A DNA stretch of 64,000 bases from contig NZ_BBJT01000003.1 of NCBI RefSeq assembly GCF_000739915.1, forward strand, positions 744,001-808,000, given 5' to 3'. Positions 42,366 through 50,455 of this stretch are shown here, in pieces. Position 1 is the first letter of the stretch, and every line of letters begins with the position of its first letter. A program made the position numbers and the translations under genes. This DNA comes from Paenibacillus chitinolyticus NBRC 15660. GTDB lineage: Bacteria > Bacillota > Bacilli > Paenibacillales > NBRC-103111. The notes below the pieces were generated by a model, which saw nothing but the letters and a program-made list of their open reading frames with translations, ran no database searches and had not been told where the DNA came from.

Positions 42366-42988
42366 TTCCTCCAACCTCGCTTTCGCTGGATCCATTGCCG
42401 GGCGGTTGTCCTGCATCCCGAATAAACCGATTCAAGGAAGACGGTCAGCAACCGCGCCGTAAAAAAGGAGAGCCACCATTTGTCCAGAAACGAGGGTGTA
42501 CCGAGATGAACCGGCATCGTGCCGCCGTGCATACAGGCAAAAGCAAGGTCTCCCGCAATCATGGCTGTCGTCAGCGAGACATACTGCTCGGCCGCTCCCC
42601 AGTGCATTCCCATTACCAATACCGCAAGGACAATGGCGATATCCCATTCGGGTTTCAGCACAATCATGACGGGATCCACGCTGTACAGCTCCAGCATCAG
42701 CAAATGAACGGCCCCGAGAAGCAGACCGGTCGCGAACAGATGCCCGCCTTCCCAGAGGCTCTTTTTACGGATACCGATCAGAAGAGCCGTACAGAAGGCG
42801 ACCGGCACGGTGCCGTTGATTTGAGCGCCTCCTACGTAGAAGGTCATCAAAGCGGCAGGCAGCGCGAACATAAAAAAAAGAAGTATGTCACGTCCGGATA
42901 TACTTCTCATAAAAATTTCCCGCCATCCGCTGAGCAGAAAAATGACAGAGATGGCGAGGAGTACGGAAGCAAGATAACCTGGATTCAT
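42362..42988 (-). CDS. yphA: YphA-family membrane protein
   Basis: A 208-residue protein with about six to seven predicted membrane helices and little outside them. Position (before yphB and der) and length agree with B. subtilis YphA (about 199 residues). AGGGTG precedes the ATG at 42988. The C-terminus is short and basic (RQWIQRKRGWRK). No function is assigned. Confidence 0.82.
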   Translation of the reverse strand: MNPGYLASVLLAISVIFLLSGWREIFMRSISGRDILLFFMFALPAALMTFYVGGAQINGTVPVAFCTALLIGIRKKSLWEGGHLFATGLLLGAVHLLMLELYSVDPVMIVLKPEWDIAIVLAVLVMGMHWGAAEQYVSLTTAMIAGDLAFACMHGGTMPVHLGTPSFLDKWWLSFFTARLLTVFLESVYSGCRTTARQWIQRKRGWRK

Positions 42989-43042
42989 AGTTTGTCACCC
43001 TAGCTCGTTTCGTTACTCCTAGTATGACAAAACATCCCGTTT

Positions 43043-44098
43043 TTACTCCGCTTCCGTTCTACAGGCATATTCAGTTAAATCAATCCGGCGGGCCCTGCAC
43101 CATTCCGCGGTCGATCCCGTGATAATCACGGGACGTGTCCACAGCTGCTCGATGCGTACCGCTCCTAGAGCCGTCATCATGAGAACGATGCCGTGATGCA
43201 GCTCGTCGATGTGATCGATTAAAGCTTGCGTACCTTCGTTTCGCAAAATTTTAAGCAGAGCTCCGGCCATTCCGGCCGCCGAAGCGCCGAGGGTAAGCAC
43301 CTTGACGATGTCTTCGCTGGTGCGGATGCCTCCCGTCGCCATAACCCGGCCGCGTTCGTAGACTTGCAGCGCTTCGATCAGCGTCACGCTCGTCTTCATG
43401 CCCCAGTCGTTCAGCCAGTCAAGGGGCAATTTTCGCCGCACATTCTCTATCGCGGCGAAATTGGTGCCGCCGGAACCGCCGACATCCAATATTTGTACGC
43501 CTGCCGATTTGAGCAGTCTCGCGTTTTCAAGCGGGATGCCGAAACCGACCTCTTTGACGATCAGAGGCACTCCTGTACCCTCAGCAATACGGCTGACGCG
43601 CTCCAGCATGCCGTGAAAGCTGCGGTCGCCTTCAGGCATGATCAGCTCCTGCATGACGTTCAGATGGATTTGAAGCGCATCCGCTCGAAGCATGTCCACG
43701 GCGCGTGACGCTTGCTCCACGGTCGCTTCACTTCCCAAATTGGCAAAGACGAGCCCGTCCGGATTCATTTGCCGGACAATGCGGTAGCTTGATTCCTGCA
43801 TAGGGTCCCGCAAAGCGGACATCTGCGAGCCCACGGCCATGGCCAGTCCCCGTTCCCTGGCCGCCACTGCTAGCTCACGGTTTATTTCTTCGGTTTCGTG
43901 TGCTCCGCCGGTCATCGCATTTACGACAATCGGCGAACTCAAATTGAGTTCGCCGATTGTCGTAAAGAGAGCGACAGACTCGGTGGAAGCGTCTGGCAGG
44001 CAGTTAGGCACCAGCTTGACATCCGTCAACCCCTGGTTGCCGGACTGACCCGTCTGGAGCGCAAACTGCACGTGATCCATTTTGCGCGATGAGCGCAT
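43043..44098 (-). CDS. fni: type 2 isopentenyl-diphosphate delta-isomerase
   Basis: A 351-residue FMN/NADPH-dependent isomerase interconverting IPP and DMAPP, the building blocks of the prenyl chain. Signatures NAMTGGAHETEEINRELA, QIHLNVMQELIMPEGDRSF, EVGFGI and MATGGIRTSEDIVK are present and the frame is intact. The codons for FTTIGELNLSSPIVVN coincide with a 47-nt perfect palindrome (43920-43966). AGGAGG precedes the ATG at 44098. B. subtilis has fni next to ypfD as here. Confidence 0.96.
   Translation of the reverse strand: MRSSRKMDHVQFALQTGQSGNQGLTDVKLVPNCLPDASTESVALFTTIGELNLSSPIVVNAMTGGAHETEEINRELAVAARERGLAMAVGSQMSALRDPMQESSYRIVRQMNPDGLVFANLGSEATVEQASRAVDMLRADALQIHLNVMQELIMPEGDRSFHGMLERVSRIAEGTGVPLIVKEVGFGIPLENARLLKSAGVQILDVGGSGGTNFAAIENVRRKLPLDWLNDWGMKTSVTLIEALQVYERGRVMATGGIRTSEDIVKVLTLGASAAGMAGALLKILRNEGTQALIDHIDELHHGIVLMMTALGAVRIEQLWTRPVIITGSTAEWCRARRIDLTEYACRTEAE
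43920..43966. repeat. perfect palindrome with 23-bp arms inside fni
   Basis: Positions 43920-43942 and 43944-43966 are exact reverse complements with a single base between them. It is fully coding. Arms this long and perfect are very unlikely by chance. Confidence 0.95.
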
Positions 44099-44125
44099 CC
44101 CGCTTCCTCCTGTTCAAGTCGTCTA

Positions 44126-45382
44126 TTATTTTTTGAATTTGGAGAGCTTGTCACCGAAACGCTCGCCGAGCGTCATGGACAGGCCTTGATTGCTAAGGGA
44201 AACATTCTCGTTGCCAGCCAGTTCTTTCTGGTGGTTGGAGGATCTTTCCGGTCTGGAAGAGTAGTTAGAAGGCGCGGAAGACGCGGTTTGAGCCGGAGCT
44301 TCTTCCGTTTCTTTGATGCTGAGGCTTACACGCTTCTCAGCCGCGTTAACGTCAAGGACTTTCACCTTAACTTCTTGGCCTTCTTTCAGAACTTCCTGCG
44401 GAGTCGCGATGTGACGGTGAGCGATTTGGGAAATATGAACCAGACCTTCAACGCCCGGAGCGATTTCAACAAACGCGCCGAAACCTGCAAGACGTTTTAC
44501 CGTACCGGTAATGATTTCGCCGGTTGTGAAAGTTTTCTCGGCCTTTTCCCAAGGACCTTCTTGAGTTGCTTTCAGGCTCAGGCTCACTTTATCTTTCTCC
44601 GGATCTACTTTGAGAACCTGCACGCTTACTTTGTCGCCTTCTTTGACGATTTCGGAAGGGTGCTCAACATGGTGCCAAGCCATCTCGGAAATGTGAACCA
44701 GGCCGTCGATACCGCCGATATCCACGAACGCACCGAATTGAGTCAGACGCTGTACGGTACCTTCGTATACTTTGCCCACTTCGATTTTGCTGATGATGTC
44801 TTTCTTCTGGGCTTCGTATTCTTCATCCAGAACGTCTTTCTGGGAAAGGATCACTTTGTTCTTCTCGCGGTCGATTTCTTTTACTCTCAGGCGCAGAGTG
44901 CGGCCCTTGTAGTCGGAGAAATCTTCGACAAAGCTGCGTTCTACCATGGATGCCGGAACGAAGCCGCGCACGCCAACGTCAACAACGAGACCGCCTTTAA
45001 CCACTTCGGCCACGACAGCTTCGATGATGACTTTCTCGTCCAGTTTCTGCTGCAGGGTTTCCCATGCTTTTTCACTGTCAACAGAGCGCTTGGAAAGAAC
45101 CAGCTTCTCTTTGTTGTCGTCAATCGTTACGATTTTAAGCTCGATCTCCTGGCCCTCTTGAACGGCTTGATCCGCGTTCTCGATTTGGACGGAAGACAGC
45201 TCGCGAAGCGGAATCGTGCCATCGTACTTGTAACCGATATCTACGATTGCTTGATCCTGCTCGACTTTAATGATTTTGCCTTTAACGATGTCGCCTTTCT
45301 TTACAGCTGCGACTTGGCTCATCGCTTCTTGAGCTTCTTGGCTTTCGTTCGTTTGATTTTCGTTTTTGATTTCTTCTGACAT
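44126..45382 (-). CDS. ypfD: S1-domain RNA-binding protein (ribosomal protein S1 homologue, YpfD)
   Basis: A 418-residue protein with four S1 RNA-binding domains (about residues 28-100, 115-180, 200-270 and 285-355), e.g. GTVQRLTQFGAFVDIGGIDG and GTVKRLAGFGAFVEIAPGVE. The C-terminal 60 residues are low-complexity and end in ERFGDKLSKFKK. It has four S1 domains rather than the six of E. coli S1, as in other Firmicutes, so a general ribosomal role is uncertain. GAGGAGGG precedes the ATG. Confidence 0.95.
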   Translation of the reverse strand: MSEEIKNENQTNESQEAQEAMSQVAAVKKGDIVKGKIIKVEQDQAIVDIGYKYDGTIPLRELSSVQIENADQAVQEGQEIELKIVTIDDNKEKLVLSKRSVDSEKAWETLQQKLDEKVIIEAVVAEVVKGGLVVDVGVRGFVPASMVERSFVEDFSDYKGRTLRLRVKEIDREKNKVILSQKDVLDEEYEAQKKDIISKIEVGKVYEGTVQRLTQFGAFVDIGGIDGLVHISEMAWHHVEHPSEIVKEGDKVSVQVLKVDPEKDKVSLSLKATQEGPWEKAEKTFTTGEIITGTVKRLAGFGAFVEIAPGVEGLVHISQIAHRHIATPQEVLKEGQEVKVKVLDVNAAEKRVSLSIKETEEAPAQTASSAPSNYSSRPERSSNHQKELAGNENVSLSNQGLSMTLGERFGDKLSKFKK

Positions 45383-45488
45383 GGGATACCCTCCTCGAAA
45401 ATAAACACACCGACGGTTAATTTTGTATAGGCATCTGCACGGCGCAACTTGCGCGGCAGGATTTCCTTACAACCGGGTTCGTTTTTAG

Positions 45489-46076
45489 TTAAGCGACTTC
45501 TTTCCGGTGTTCCCGGATCAAAGTCTGAATTTCTTGCATGATGTACTCGGTCACCTGCTCGAGATCGGCCGATCCGGCTTCGCTGAACGGGGTCAAATCA
45601 AGCGGTTTCCCGTAAATGACCGTCATTCTGCCGAACACTTTGTAATCCCCGATGATTGCGGCTGGCACAACCGCCGCGCCGGATTTCAGGGCAAACATCG
45701 CCGCGCCCTTCTTTCCCACACCGGGATTTTTACGGCTTCCTTCCGGAAAGATGCCAAGTACGTTTCCATCCCGAAGCAAGTTCAGCGTTCCCTTGATCGT
45801 TTCTTTGCTGACACCCCCGCGTTTAACCGGGAAAGCGCCAACTTTACTAATTATTAGACCTAAAACCGGAATTTGAAACAGCTCCGCCTTCGCCATAAAA
45901 TGGACTTTGCGTTTGAGCCGGATGCCGACAAGCGGAGGATCTAAGTTGCTGATATGGTTGGAACAGAGCAGCACGCCACCGTGCTCGGGGATGTTATCCT
46001 TGCCGATCACGCGAATCCGGAACAGCAGGGAATACACCACATTGCAGACTCCCCGCGCGAAATGGTAAAAGCTCAT
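45489..46076 (-). CDS. plsC: 1-acyl-sn-glycerol-3-phosphate acyltransferase
   Basis: A 195-residue acyltransferase making phosphatidic acid from lysophosphatidic acid. The catalytic NHxxxxD motif is in CSNHISNLDPP, and the substrate motif is FPEGSRKNPG. The N-terminal hydrophobic stretch suggests membrane association. Its ATG overlaps the cmk stop as ATGA, so it is coupled to cmk. Confidence 0.95.
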   Translation of the reverse strand: MSFYHFARGVCNVVYSLLFRIRVIGKDNIPEHGGVLLCSNHISNLDPPLVGIRLKRKVHFMAKAELFQIPVLGLIISKVGAFPVKRGGVSKETIKGTLNLLRDGNVLGIFPEGSRKNPGVGKKGAAMFALKSGAAVVPAAIIGDYKVFGRMTVIYGKPLDLTPFSEAGSADLEQVTEYIMQEIQTLIREHRKEVA

Positions 46077-46756
46077 GCTCTTTCACCGCCTGTTCTCATC
46101 CGGCACATCTCCAGGATGCTCTCCACCACTTCGGGAATGGTCAGATCTGTACTGTCCAGCATTACAGCGTCGGCCGCTTGTACAAGGGGAGATACTTCCC
46201 TGCCTTCATCCAGCATATCGCGGCGGGCAATGTCCTTTTCCATCTCTTCGAGAGTCGTGGCCATTGCCGTGCCCTGAACTTCCTGAAATCTTCTTTCTGC
46301 GCGCTTGCGGACGCTCGCGGTCAGGAACACCTTCACTTCCGCATCGGGAAGCACGTGTGTGCCGATATCCCGGCCGTCCATCACGATGCCTTTGGAAGCG
46401 GCCATCTGCTTCTGCTTGTCTACCAGAAGCTTCCTCACTTCCGCAATGGCAGCGATTTGTGAAACCCGGTCCGTGACAAGTTTGGTACGGATATCGGAAG
46501 ATACATCCCGGCCGTCTACAAACACCAGCTGTCCGTCCGGTCCCGGTACGAGTTCGATCTTCATGCCGGCAGCGGTTCTTGCGACAGCCTCCGTGTCCAG
46601 AGGGTTAACCCCGTCCTGCAGCACCTTCCAGGTGACCGCCCGATACATCGCTCCCGTGTCCACATAGACAAAACCAAGCTCGCCTGCGACCTTGCGGGCT
46701 ATGGTGCTTTTGCCTGCACCGGCTGGCCCATCTATCGCGATATTAAATTTAGTCAA
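46073..46756 (-). CDS. cmk: cytidylate kinase
   Basis: A 227-residue kinase phosphorylating CMP and dCMP. The P-loop is GPAGAGKST near residue 10; DTGAMYRAVT, MDGRDIGTHVLPDAEVKVFL and RRFQE are family hallmarks. The start is taken as TTG at 46756, about 10 nt after AGGAGG; the frame is open to 46777 but overlaps that site. cmk-ypfD proximity is conserved in Firmicutes. Confidence 0.97.
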   Translation of the reverse strand: MTKFNIAIDGPAGAGKSTIARKVAGELGFVYVDTGAMYRAVTWKVLQDGVNPLDTEAVARTAAGMKIELVPGPDGQLVFVDGRDVSSDIRTKLVTDRVSQIAAIAEVRKLLVDKQKQMAASKGIVMDGRDIGTHVLPDAEVKVFLTASVRKRAERRFQEVQGTAMATTLEEMEKDIARRDMLDEGREVSPLVQAADAVMLDSTDLTIPEVVESILEMCRMRTGGERA

Positions 46757-46789
46757 AACAAAGGCTCCTCCTAACAAAACCTTACGAAC

Positions 46790-46811
46790 AAAAAAGCAGG
46801 CGTAGCCTGCT
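46790..46811 (-). terminator. terminator between ypfB and cmk
   Basis: On the minus strand a perfect 7-bp stem AGCAGGC-TAC-GCCTGCT followed by TTTTTTG. It ends about 25 nt before the cmk Shine-Dalgarno. Confidence 0.82.
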
Positions 46812-46885
46812 AACGCTGTAAATTATACCATAGCCGGAAGACAGATGCAAAAGTCTGCGGCCTTCCTGAATTTGCCGGAAAGCGG

Positions 46886-47116
46886 CTATTTCTCCTCGTG
46901 CCATACGTACGGCACTCCCTCCAGAGGATCGACCCGGGTCATTTCTTTTCGCACAGCCGGAAATTGGAGAAGGAGCTGGCTGATCAGCAAACCGGCCAAC
47001 AGAACATATAGACATCTTAAAAGTATTTTCTCGACCCGCTCGGAAAATTCAACGAACAACAGTTCGTAACGTTCATAAGTTAATGGGCGTTGCTGCCCGG
47101 ACCTCCGGATTTTCAC
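46886..47116 (-). CDS. ypfB: YpfB-like small membrane protein
   Basis: A 76-residue protein with one membrane helix (LLRCLYVLLAGLLISQLLLQF) and a charged N-terminal region (YERYELLFVEFSERVEKI). The position between ypfA and cmk matches B. subtilis ypfB (DUF5359), though it is about 20 residues longer. The start is chosen as GTG at 47116, six bases after GGGAGG; the ATG at 47122 overlaps that site. Confidence 0.72.
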   Translation of the reverse strand: MKIRRSGQQRPLTYERYELLFVEFSERVEKILLRCLYVLLAGLLISQLLLQFPAVRKEMTRVDPLEGVPYVWHEEK

Positions 47117-47184
47117 TGGCATCCTCCCGCAAACGAGCCTTGTTTGGAATGCAGTGTTTCCCGAACGGGCCGATTTTATGTAAG

Positions 47185-47844
47185 CTATTTTTTGCGGAAA
47201 TCGAATTGTTTCTCGAAGCAGTATTGAATCAGCTTCTGACGGTCGCGGTCCGTAATTTCGCTGAACTGCAGCATGACGATTTTTCGTCCCGTTTCCAGCG
47301 TTTTAACCCGGACGACCTCCGCTTTGAAAGGCAGATGCTCCAAGGTCCCGTTCTTGTAAGTCACAAGAAGCCAGCAGTTCACCTGAGTGACGTTGTCCGG
47401 AAATTCGCTGTCCTTGCAGGTGAAGGAAACCCCGCCCCCTCCGACGTCTTCCGTCAACGCTACGATAGGAACGGTTTCGCCGGCCTGTACGGAAATTTCC
47501 AGCTCGGCGGGAATCCGCAGAAAGCTTCTGCGCTGGATTTTCGTAATCGAGGCCGGATCGGGCATCGCCAGCGCGACCAGCCGGATTCCTTCCTCCTTGA
47601 AGCCGATGACCGAGGTCTGGAAATAATTTTTCACGCCTCCGTCCGTCACAAAAAAGGCGCTTACTTCGTCCCCCGTGTACAGCCGTTTCAAACGGCCCGT
47701 CCGCTCGTTCATAGGGGTTTCGATCCATAGACGGTCCGGGAGCACGTCCGAAATTCTCGCTTTGTATTCTTGTTTCGCTTCTTCCTCGTCAATCGTATTG
47801 ACATGAAGATGCAGCAGCTGGTTGATTTTCATAAGCTGAGCCAC
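47185..47844 (-). CDS. ypfA: YpfA/MotI-like flagellar brake protein with PilZ domain
   Basis: A 219-residue YcgR-type protein: N-terminal YcgR domain (about residues 5-95) and C-terminal PilZ domain (about 100-205). The c-di-GMP-binding arginine motif is present as QRRSFLR. The second motif, normally (D/N)xSxxG, reads DVGGGG here, lacking the serine. In B. subtilis the homologue binds c-di-GMP and brakes the flagellar motor. The start is a GTG at 47844. Gene order ypeB-ypfA-ypfB-cmk is as in B. subtilis. Confidence 0.88.
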   Translation of the reverse strand: MAQLMKINQLLHLHVNTIDEEEAKQEYKARISDVLPDRLWIETPMNERTGRLKRLYTGDEVSAFFVTDGGVKNYFQTSVIGFKEEGIRLVALAMPDPASITKIQRRSFLRIPAELEISVQAGETVPIVALTEDVGGGGVSFTCKDSEFPDNVTQVNCWLLVTYKNGTLEHLPFKAEVVRVKTLETGRKIVMLQFSEITDRDRQKLIQYCFEKQFDFRKK

Positions 47845-47923
47845 GGTAACCTCATCCTTTTTTCGGTTAAATCCTTCCTGTTTCTACTTGATTATAGCAT
47901 GCCGCAACCATTTAGGAAGACAC

Positions 47924-47953
47924 AAAAAAGAGGCCCCGGGTTTCCCCGGAGCC
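47924..47953 (-). terminator. Rho-independent terminator after ypeB
   Basis: On the minus strand GGCTCCGGG-GAAA-CCCGGGGCC (9 bp, one G-U) followed by TCTTTTTT. It begins about 20 nt after the ypeB stop. Confidence 0.9.
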
Positions 47954-47973
47954 GCTTATTCGAAAGGATTCCG

Positions 47974-49359
47974 TCAAGTTCCCTGCGTGACAGGCTGCTG
48001 TTTGGCCTGCTCGGCGTCTTCCTTGCGGATCGTTTCCACCTTTTCTTCCGTACCGTCTTCGCCGTTGACATAAATCCGGTACGTTTGACCGTTCAAACTT
48101 CCGATAAATTCATGGCAAAGCACTTCCTCATTCAGATCGTTGACGATAAGCGCCTTGGTGTGACGGGTCACTTTCAACTGAGGGCTCAGGTGGCTTCTCG
48201 CCTCTTCTTTGGAAAGCCTCGGCTCTTGGTCGATATTTTTGTGATTCCGGTTGGCAAACACGAAATCGGTTCCCTGGAGCCCGAGAATCTGGCCGTCGTC
48301 CAGAGCGACGTTTACGACAAGCTTCTCCGGGTAAATAACGGTATCCTTTTCCTGCTTGGCGAACGTCATATTGCAGATGTTCGAGTGACGGTCGAAGCTG
48401 ACCGCAGTCATATTTTTATAGCCGTGCCGCTCCAGAAACTGGGCCGCCGCTGCACGCGTTTGCTCGACTTGAAGTTTGGTCGACTTCACATCGCGGGGAT
48501 TCATGAAGTAGATCAGATGCCCGCCTTTTTTCGTAAAGTCCATCGTGATATCGGTTCCGTTCTTACCGGGCAGGGTACACGTATACGATTCGTACTCGAC
48601 CGCGCCGTTGCCGTTTTTGACCACATGAAAGATGGCCGGATTGTTTACCCCGAGGAATGCCGCCGCTTTCTTACGGACCTCCTGTTCGTCGATCTCGGGA
48701 CCGTCCAGCATTTGAGCCGTGTATTTCGACTGCGTCGACATGGTGAAGGGGCCTTCTTTCAAGTCGTTGTACGACCCGACTTTTTTGTCCACCGTTTTGA
48801 AACCGTCTATAATCGTGTTGTCGTTCGGTTCCTTGTTGGCTCCGAGCGCCAGGTCCACGTCCATCCAGCGCAGGTTATTGGCGATAACCTTCTCCTGGAC
48901 TCCGCGCAAATCCCCCGTAATTTCCTTGGAATGCTGATACAAGGTGCTCAGCGTTTTTAATTCGCCGTCCGTCAAAGGCTTTTTCGTCAAGTCCCGCGTC
49001 GAGGTCTGGTAACTGAATTTCGATACGTTGGACAGGAACTCTTCCGTTTTGTTAAAAGGAAGCAGGCCCAGCGGCAGCTGGTTCACTTCGTTCTGCGCCT
49101 GGCTGGTCAGCCTCCAGACATTCACCAGACCTTTACGGTAGGTGTCATTCGAGGTGGAATTGATCGCCAGCGTATTGCCCAGCTCCGTATGTAGCTTCTC
49201 GACATGGTAGGACAAATCGTGAAAAGCACGCTGATACTGGTTTTCCGCCTTAATGGAGACTTGATTTTTCTGTTTTTGCTGAGAATACCCCCAAACCCCC
49301 GTACCGACCAATGCCGCAGCGCAGACTGGAAATAAAACCATACTCATTTTTCTGTACAT
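47974..49359 (-). CDS. ypeB: germination protein YpeB
   Basis: A 461-residue spore protein with an N-terminal membrane anchor (LFPVCAAALVGTGVWGYS) and C-terminal PepSY-like repeats (for example FEVEQTRAAAAQFLERHGYK-type segments near residues 300-440). In B. subtilis YpeB stabilises the cortex-lytic enzyme SleB and is co-transcribed with it. Here no sleB lies next to it: the upstream neighbour is a small zinc-ribbon gene behind a terminator. AAGGAGC lies 8 nt before the ATG at 49359. Confidence 0.94.
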   Translation of the reverse strand: MYRKMSMVLFPVCAAALVGTGVWGYSQQKQKNQVSIKAENQYQRAFHDLSYHVEKLHTELGNTLAINSTSNDTYRKGLVNVWRLTSQAQNEVNQLPLGLLPFNKTEEFLSNVSKFSYQTSTRDLTKKPLTDGELKTLSTLYQHSKEITGDLRGVQEKVIANNLRWMDVDLALGANKEPNDNTIIDGFKTVDKKVGSYNDLKEGPFTMSTQSKYTAQMLDGPEIDEQEVRKKAAAFLGVNNPAIFHVVKNGNGAVEYESYTCTLPGKNGTDITMDFTKKGGHLIYFMNPRDVKSTKLQVEQTRAAAAQFLERHGYKNMTAVSFDRHSNICNMTFAKQEKDTVIYPEKLVVNVALDDGQILGLQGTDFVFANRNHKNIDQEPRLSKEEARSHLSPQLKVTRHTKALIVNDLNEEVLCHEFIGSLNGQTYRIYVNGEDGTEEKVETIRKEDAEQAKQQPVTQGT

Positions 49360-49426
49360 GCTTGTAAGCTCCTTTCTTAGGCGATATTGCCGTTATTGTC
49401 TGCCTTCGAAACGAAGTTTATACAGC

Positions 49427-49454
49427 AAAAAAAGCCTGCACGCCATGCGCAGAC
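49427..49454 (-). terminator. terminator after the zinc-ribbon gene
   Basis: On the minus strand GTCTGCGC-ATGGC-GTGCAGGC (8 bp, two G-U) followed by seven T residues, about 40 nt after the stop at 49494. It should end the prsW/zinc-ribbon transcript before ypeB. Confidence 0.8.
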
Positions 49455-49493
49455 TTTCTTGCTCTTCTTACTTACATTCGGTTGGATTACTCT

Positions 49494-49649
49494 TCAATCT
49501 TCCGTTTCAACCTCTAAATCGTGCTCATTGTCGCAGATACAGCGTTTAAAGCCGGTTTCGATTTTGCCTTTGTCGCGGCGCCCCTTCAGGATAAATCGTT
49601 CTCCGCACTGTCTGCAACGGATCGTAACTTTCACCCGGTTCACGGTCAT
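49494..49649 (-). CDS. 51-residue zinc-ribbon protein
   Basis: A small frame with a good start: ATG 49649 preceded by GGAAGGTG at 5 nt. The product has two cysteine pairs, CRQC near residues 12-15 and CIC near 37-39, with a basic stretch (LKGRRDKGKIETGFKR) between and an acidic tail (DNEHDLEVETED). The pattern suggests a metal-binding ribbon. It lies 65 nt after prsW in the same direction and before a terminator. I know of no function; short length explains why it could be missed. Confidence 0.7.
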   Translation of the reverse strand: MTVNRVKVTIRCRQCGERFILKGRRDKGKIETGFKRCICDNEHDLEVETED

Positions 49650-49714
49650 GTGTTCACCTTCCGCGCCTTTGCTCGCGCATCAAATAAGTGTTCTCACAAC
49701 CAGTATGGTCACCG

Positions 49715-50413
49715 TTATCCGATTTTAAACTCCTCTTCCCCGCGGACGACGCGAAGCGGAGAACGATCGTTGGCACGGTCCACTTTCCAGAGCGTGCGGA
49801 TCCAGAGAAGCGTCATAAAAGGCAGCATGAACCAGATCCAGTTATTCGCCGCCACCAGCAAAATGTAGTCGAACGCCCCGTGCCATAAAATAGGCAGGAA
49901 CAGGGAAGCTAGCAAATACTTGCGCTCCTGGGAACGCATAAACTTGGCTTTGCCGAGATAGTAGCCCATCATAACGCCGAAAAGCGCATGTCCCGAAACG
50001 GGAAGAAGGGCACGCATGAGCAGCGAAGACATGCTGATCCCATTGGCGAACGCATAGAGAATATTCTCCAATGTGGCGAATCCAAGGCTGACGGCCACGG
50101 CGTAAACGATCCCGTCGTACGGCTCGTCGAAAGAATCGTGACGGTATATCAAGTGGTACACGACGAACCATTTCAAAAACTCTTCCAACCCGCCGGAGAT
50201 GAAGAAAGCAAAGGTAAAATGATTATCCCCGCCGATCTCCTGCATAAACGAATTCTGAAGCACCATGGCCGGAATAACGAGTAACACTCCGCACAAAAAC
50301 AGCTTGCCGACCAGATGGATCGGCTCCGTTTCATAACGGTCCTTCAAATAAAAATAAGCAAGAAGGGAGATTCCGGGAGCAACCGCCGCCATTAGAACGG
50401 AAAACACGTTCAT
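49715..50413 (-). CDS. prsW: PrsW-type intramembrane metalloprotease
   Basis: A 232-residue polytopic membrane protease. The catalytic motifs are seen as SGGLEEFLKWFVVY (EExxK), FATLENILYAF and the His-containing HALFGVMMGYY and PILWHGAFDY. In B. subtilis PrsW makes the first cut in the anti-sigma factor RsiW. This window encodes a different ECF anti-sigma pair at 10.4-11.6 kb, but no link can be shown. AAAGGGGG lies upstream of the ATG. Confidence 0.93.
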   Translation of the reverse strand: MNVFSVLMAAVAPGISLLAYFYLKDRYETEPIHLVGKLFLCGVLLVIPAMVLQNSFMQEIGGDNHFTFAFFISGGLEEFLKWFVVYHLIYRHDSFDEPYDGIVYAVAVSLGFATLENILYAFANGISMSSLLMRALLPVSGHALFGVMMGYYLGKAKFMRSQERKYLLASLFLPILWHGAFDYILLVAANNWIWFMLPFMTLLWIRTLWKVDRANDRSPLRVVRGEEEFKIG

Positions 50414-50455
50414 CCCATTTCCCCCTTTCCGATCCGGTGAACGATTCCGTCCTTC

